Both the position numbers and the translations under genes were made by a program. This document shows positions 40,494 to 40,530 of a DNA stretch of 40,530 nucleotides, one piece after another (the first letter of the stretch is position 1; every line of letters begins with the position of its first letter). The notes below the pieces were generated by a model, which ran no database searches, had not been told where the DNA came from, and saw only the letters and a program-made list of their open reading frames with translations. The DNA lies in assembly GCA_902793195.1 (NCBI GenBank), contig CADBCS010000027.1, positions 1 through 40,530 on the forward strand. Direction: 5' to 3'. The DNA comes from an uncultured Coriobacteriaceae bacterium. Its GTDB lineage: Bacteria > Actinomycetota > Coriobacteriia > Coriobacteriales > Atopobiaceae.

Positions 40494-40530
40494 ATGACAA
40501 AGATGCTATGCAACGACGCACCCTCCCCCT

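Overview
The window is GC-rich and Gram-positive in character. Strong AGGAGG-type ribosome sites, a fused FeoA-FeoB iron transporter, ChW-repeat remnants and a huge Cna-B/pilin-type surface protein with a C-terminal wall-sorting signal together suggest an anaerobic actinomycete of the class Coriobacteriia (Olsenella/Atopobium-like). That placement is inference from gene content; there is no rRNA in the window.

Left third (1-14.6 kb), housekeeping and accessory genes. The left edge holds the end of an AAA-ATPase/PD-(D/E)XK protein. A graveyard follows at 774-1116, where an IS1182-type transposase fragment is fused back-to-back with the end of a ChW-repeat protein. Next is a putative operon of a condensation-domain-like acyltransferase, FeoAB and a lipoyl-less E2-like acyltransferase. 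It ends at a perfect 23-bp inverted repeat. A convergent, broken peroxiredoxin gene abuts tandem copies of the 3' end of tRNA-Glu and its terminator, with the intact tRNA-Glu on the minus strand. Upstream of that tRNA is a short minus-strand transcription unit that may encode a 25-residue peptide. On the plus strand a small alarmone synthetase overlaps a response regulator and a histidine kinase (start/stop overlaps). A coiled-coil lysozyme-like exported protein (minus), an SLC1-type transporter fused to a degenerate GHKL-like domain, and a zinc-ribbon membrane protein complete this part.

Right two thirds (14.8-39.94 kb), one gene. A single open reading frame of about 8,380 codons encodes a secreted, wall-anchored fibrous protein (about 0.9 MDa by residue count). 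It has a signal peptide, a unique N-terminal region, and about 46 Ig-like modules of the Cna-B and FctA/pilin-backbone types. Listeria-Bacteroides-type repeats, a Ser/Thr-rich stretch and a LARTA sorting signal follow. Its centre (19426-33720) is eight consecutive A-B-C module triads. All 24 of these modules keep the Lys, Glu and Asn positions expected for internal isopeptide bonds. Six of the eight B modules carry a cysteine at the same place. This super-repeat is the most unusual thing in the window.

Right edge. A small conserved hypothetical gene at 40117 is followed by three consecutive hairpins. No sortase, CRISPR array, prophage or rRNA is visible.
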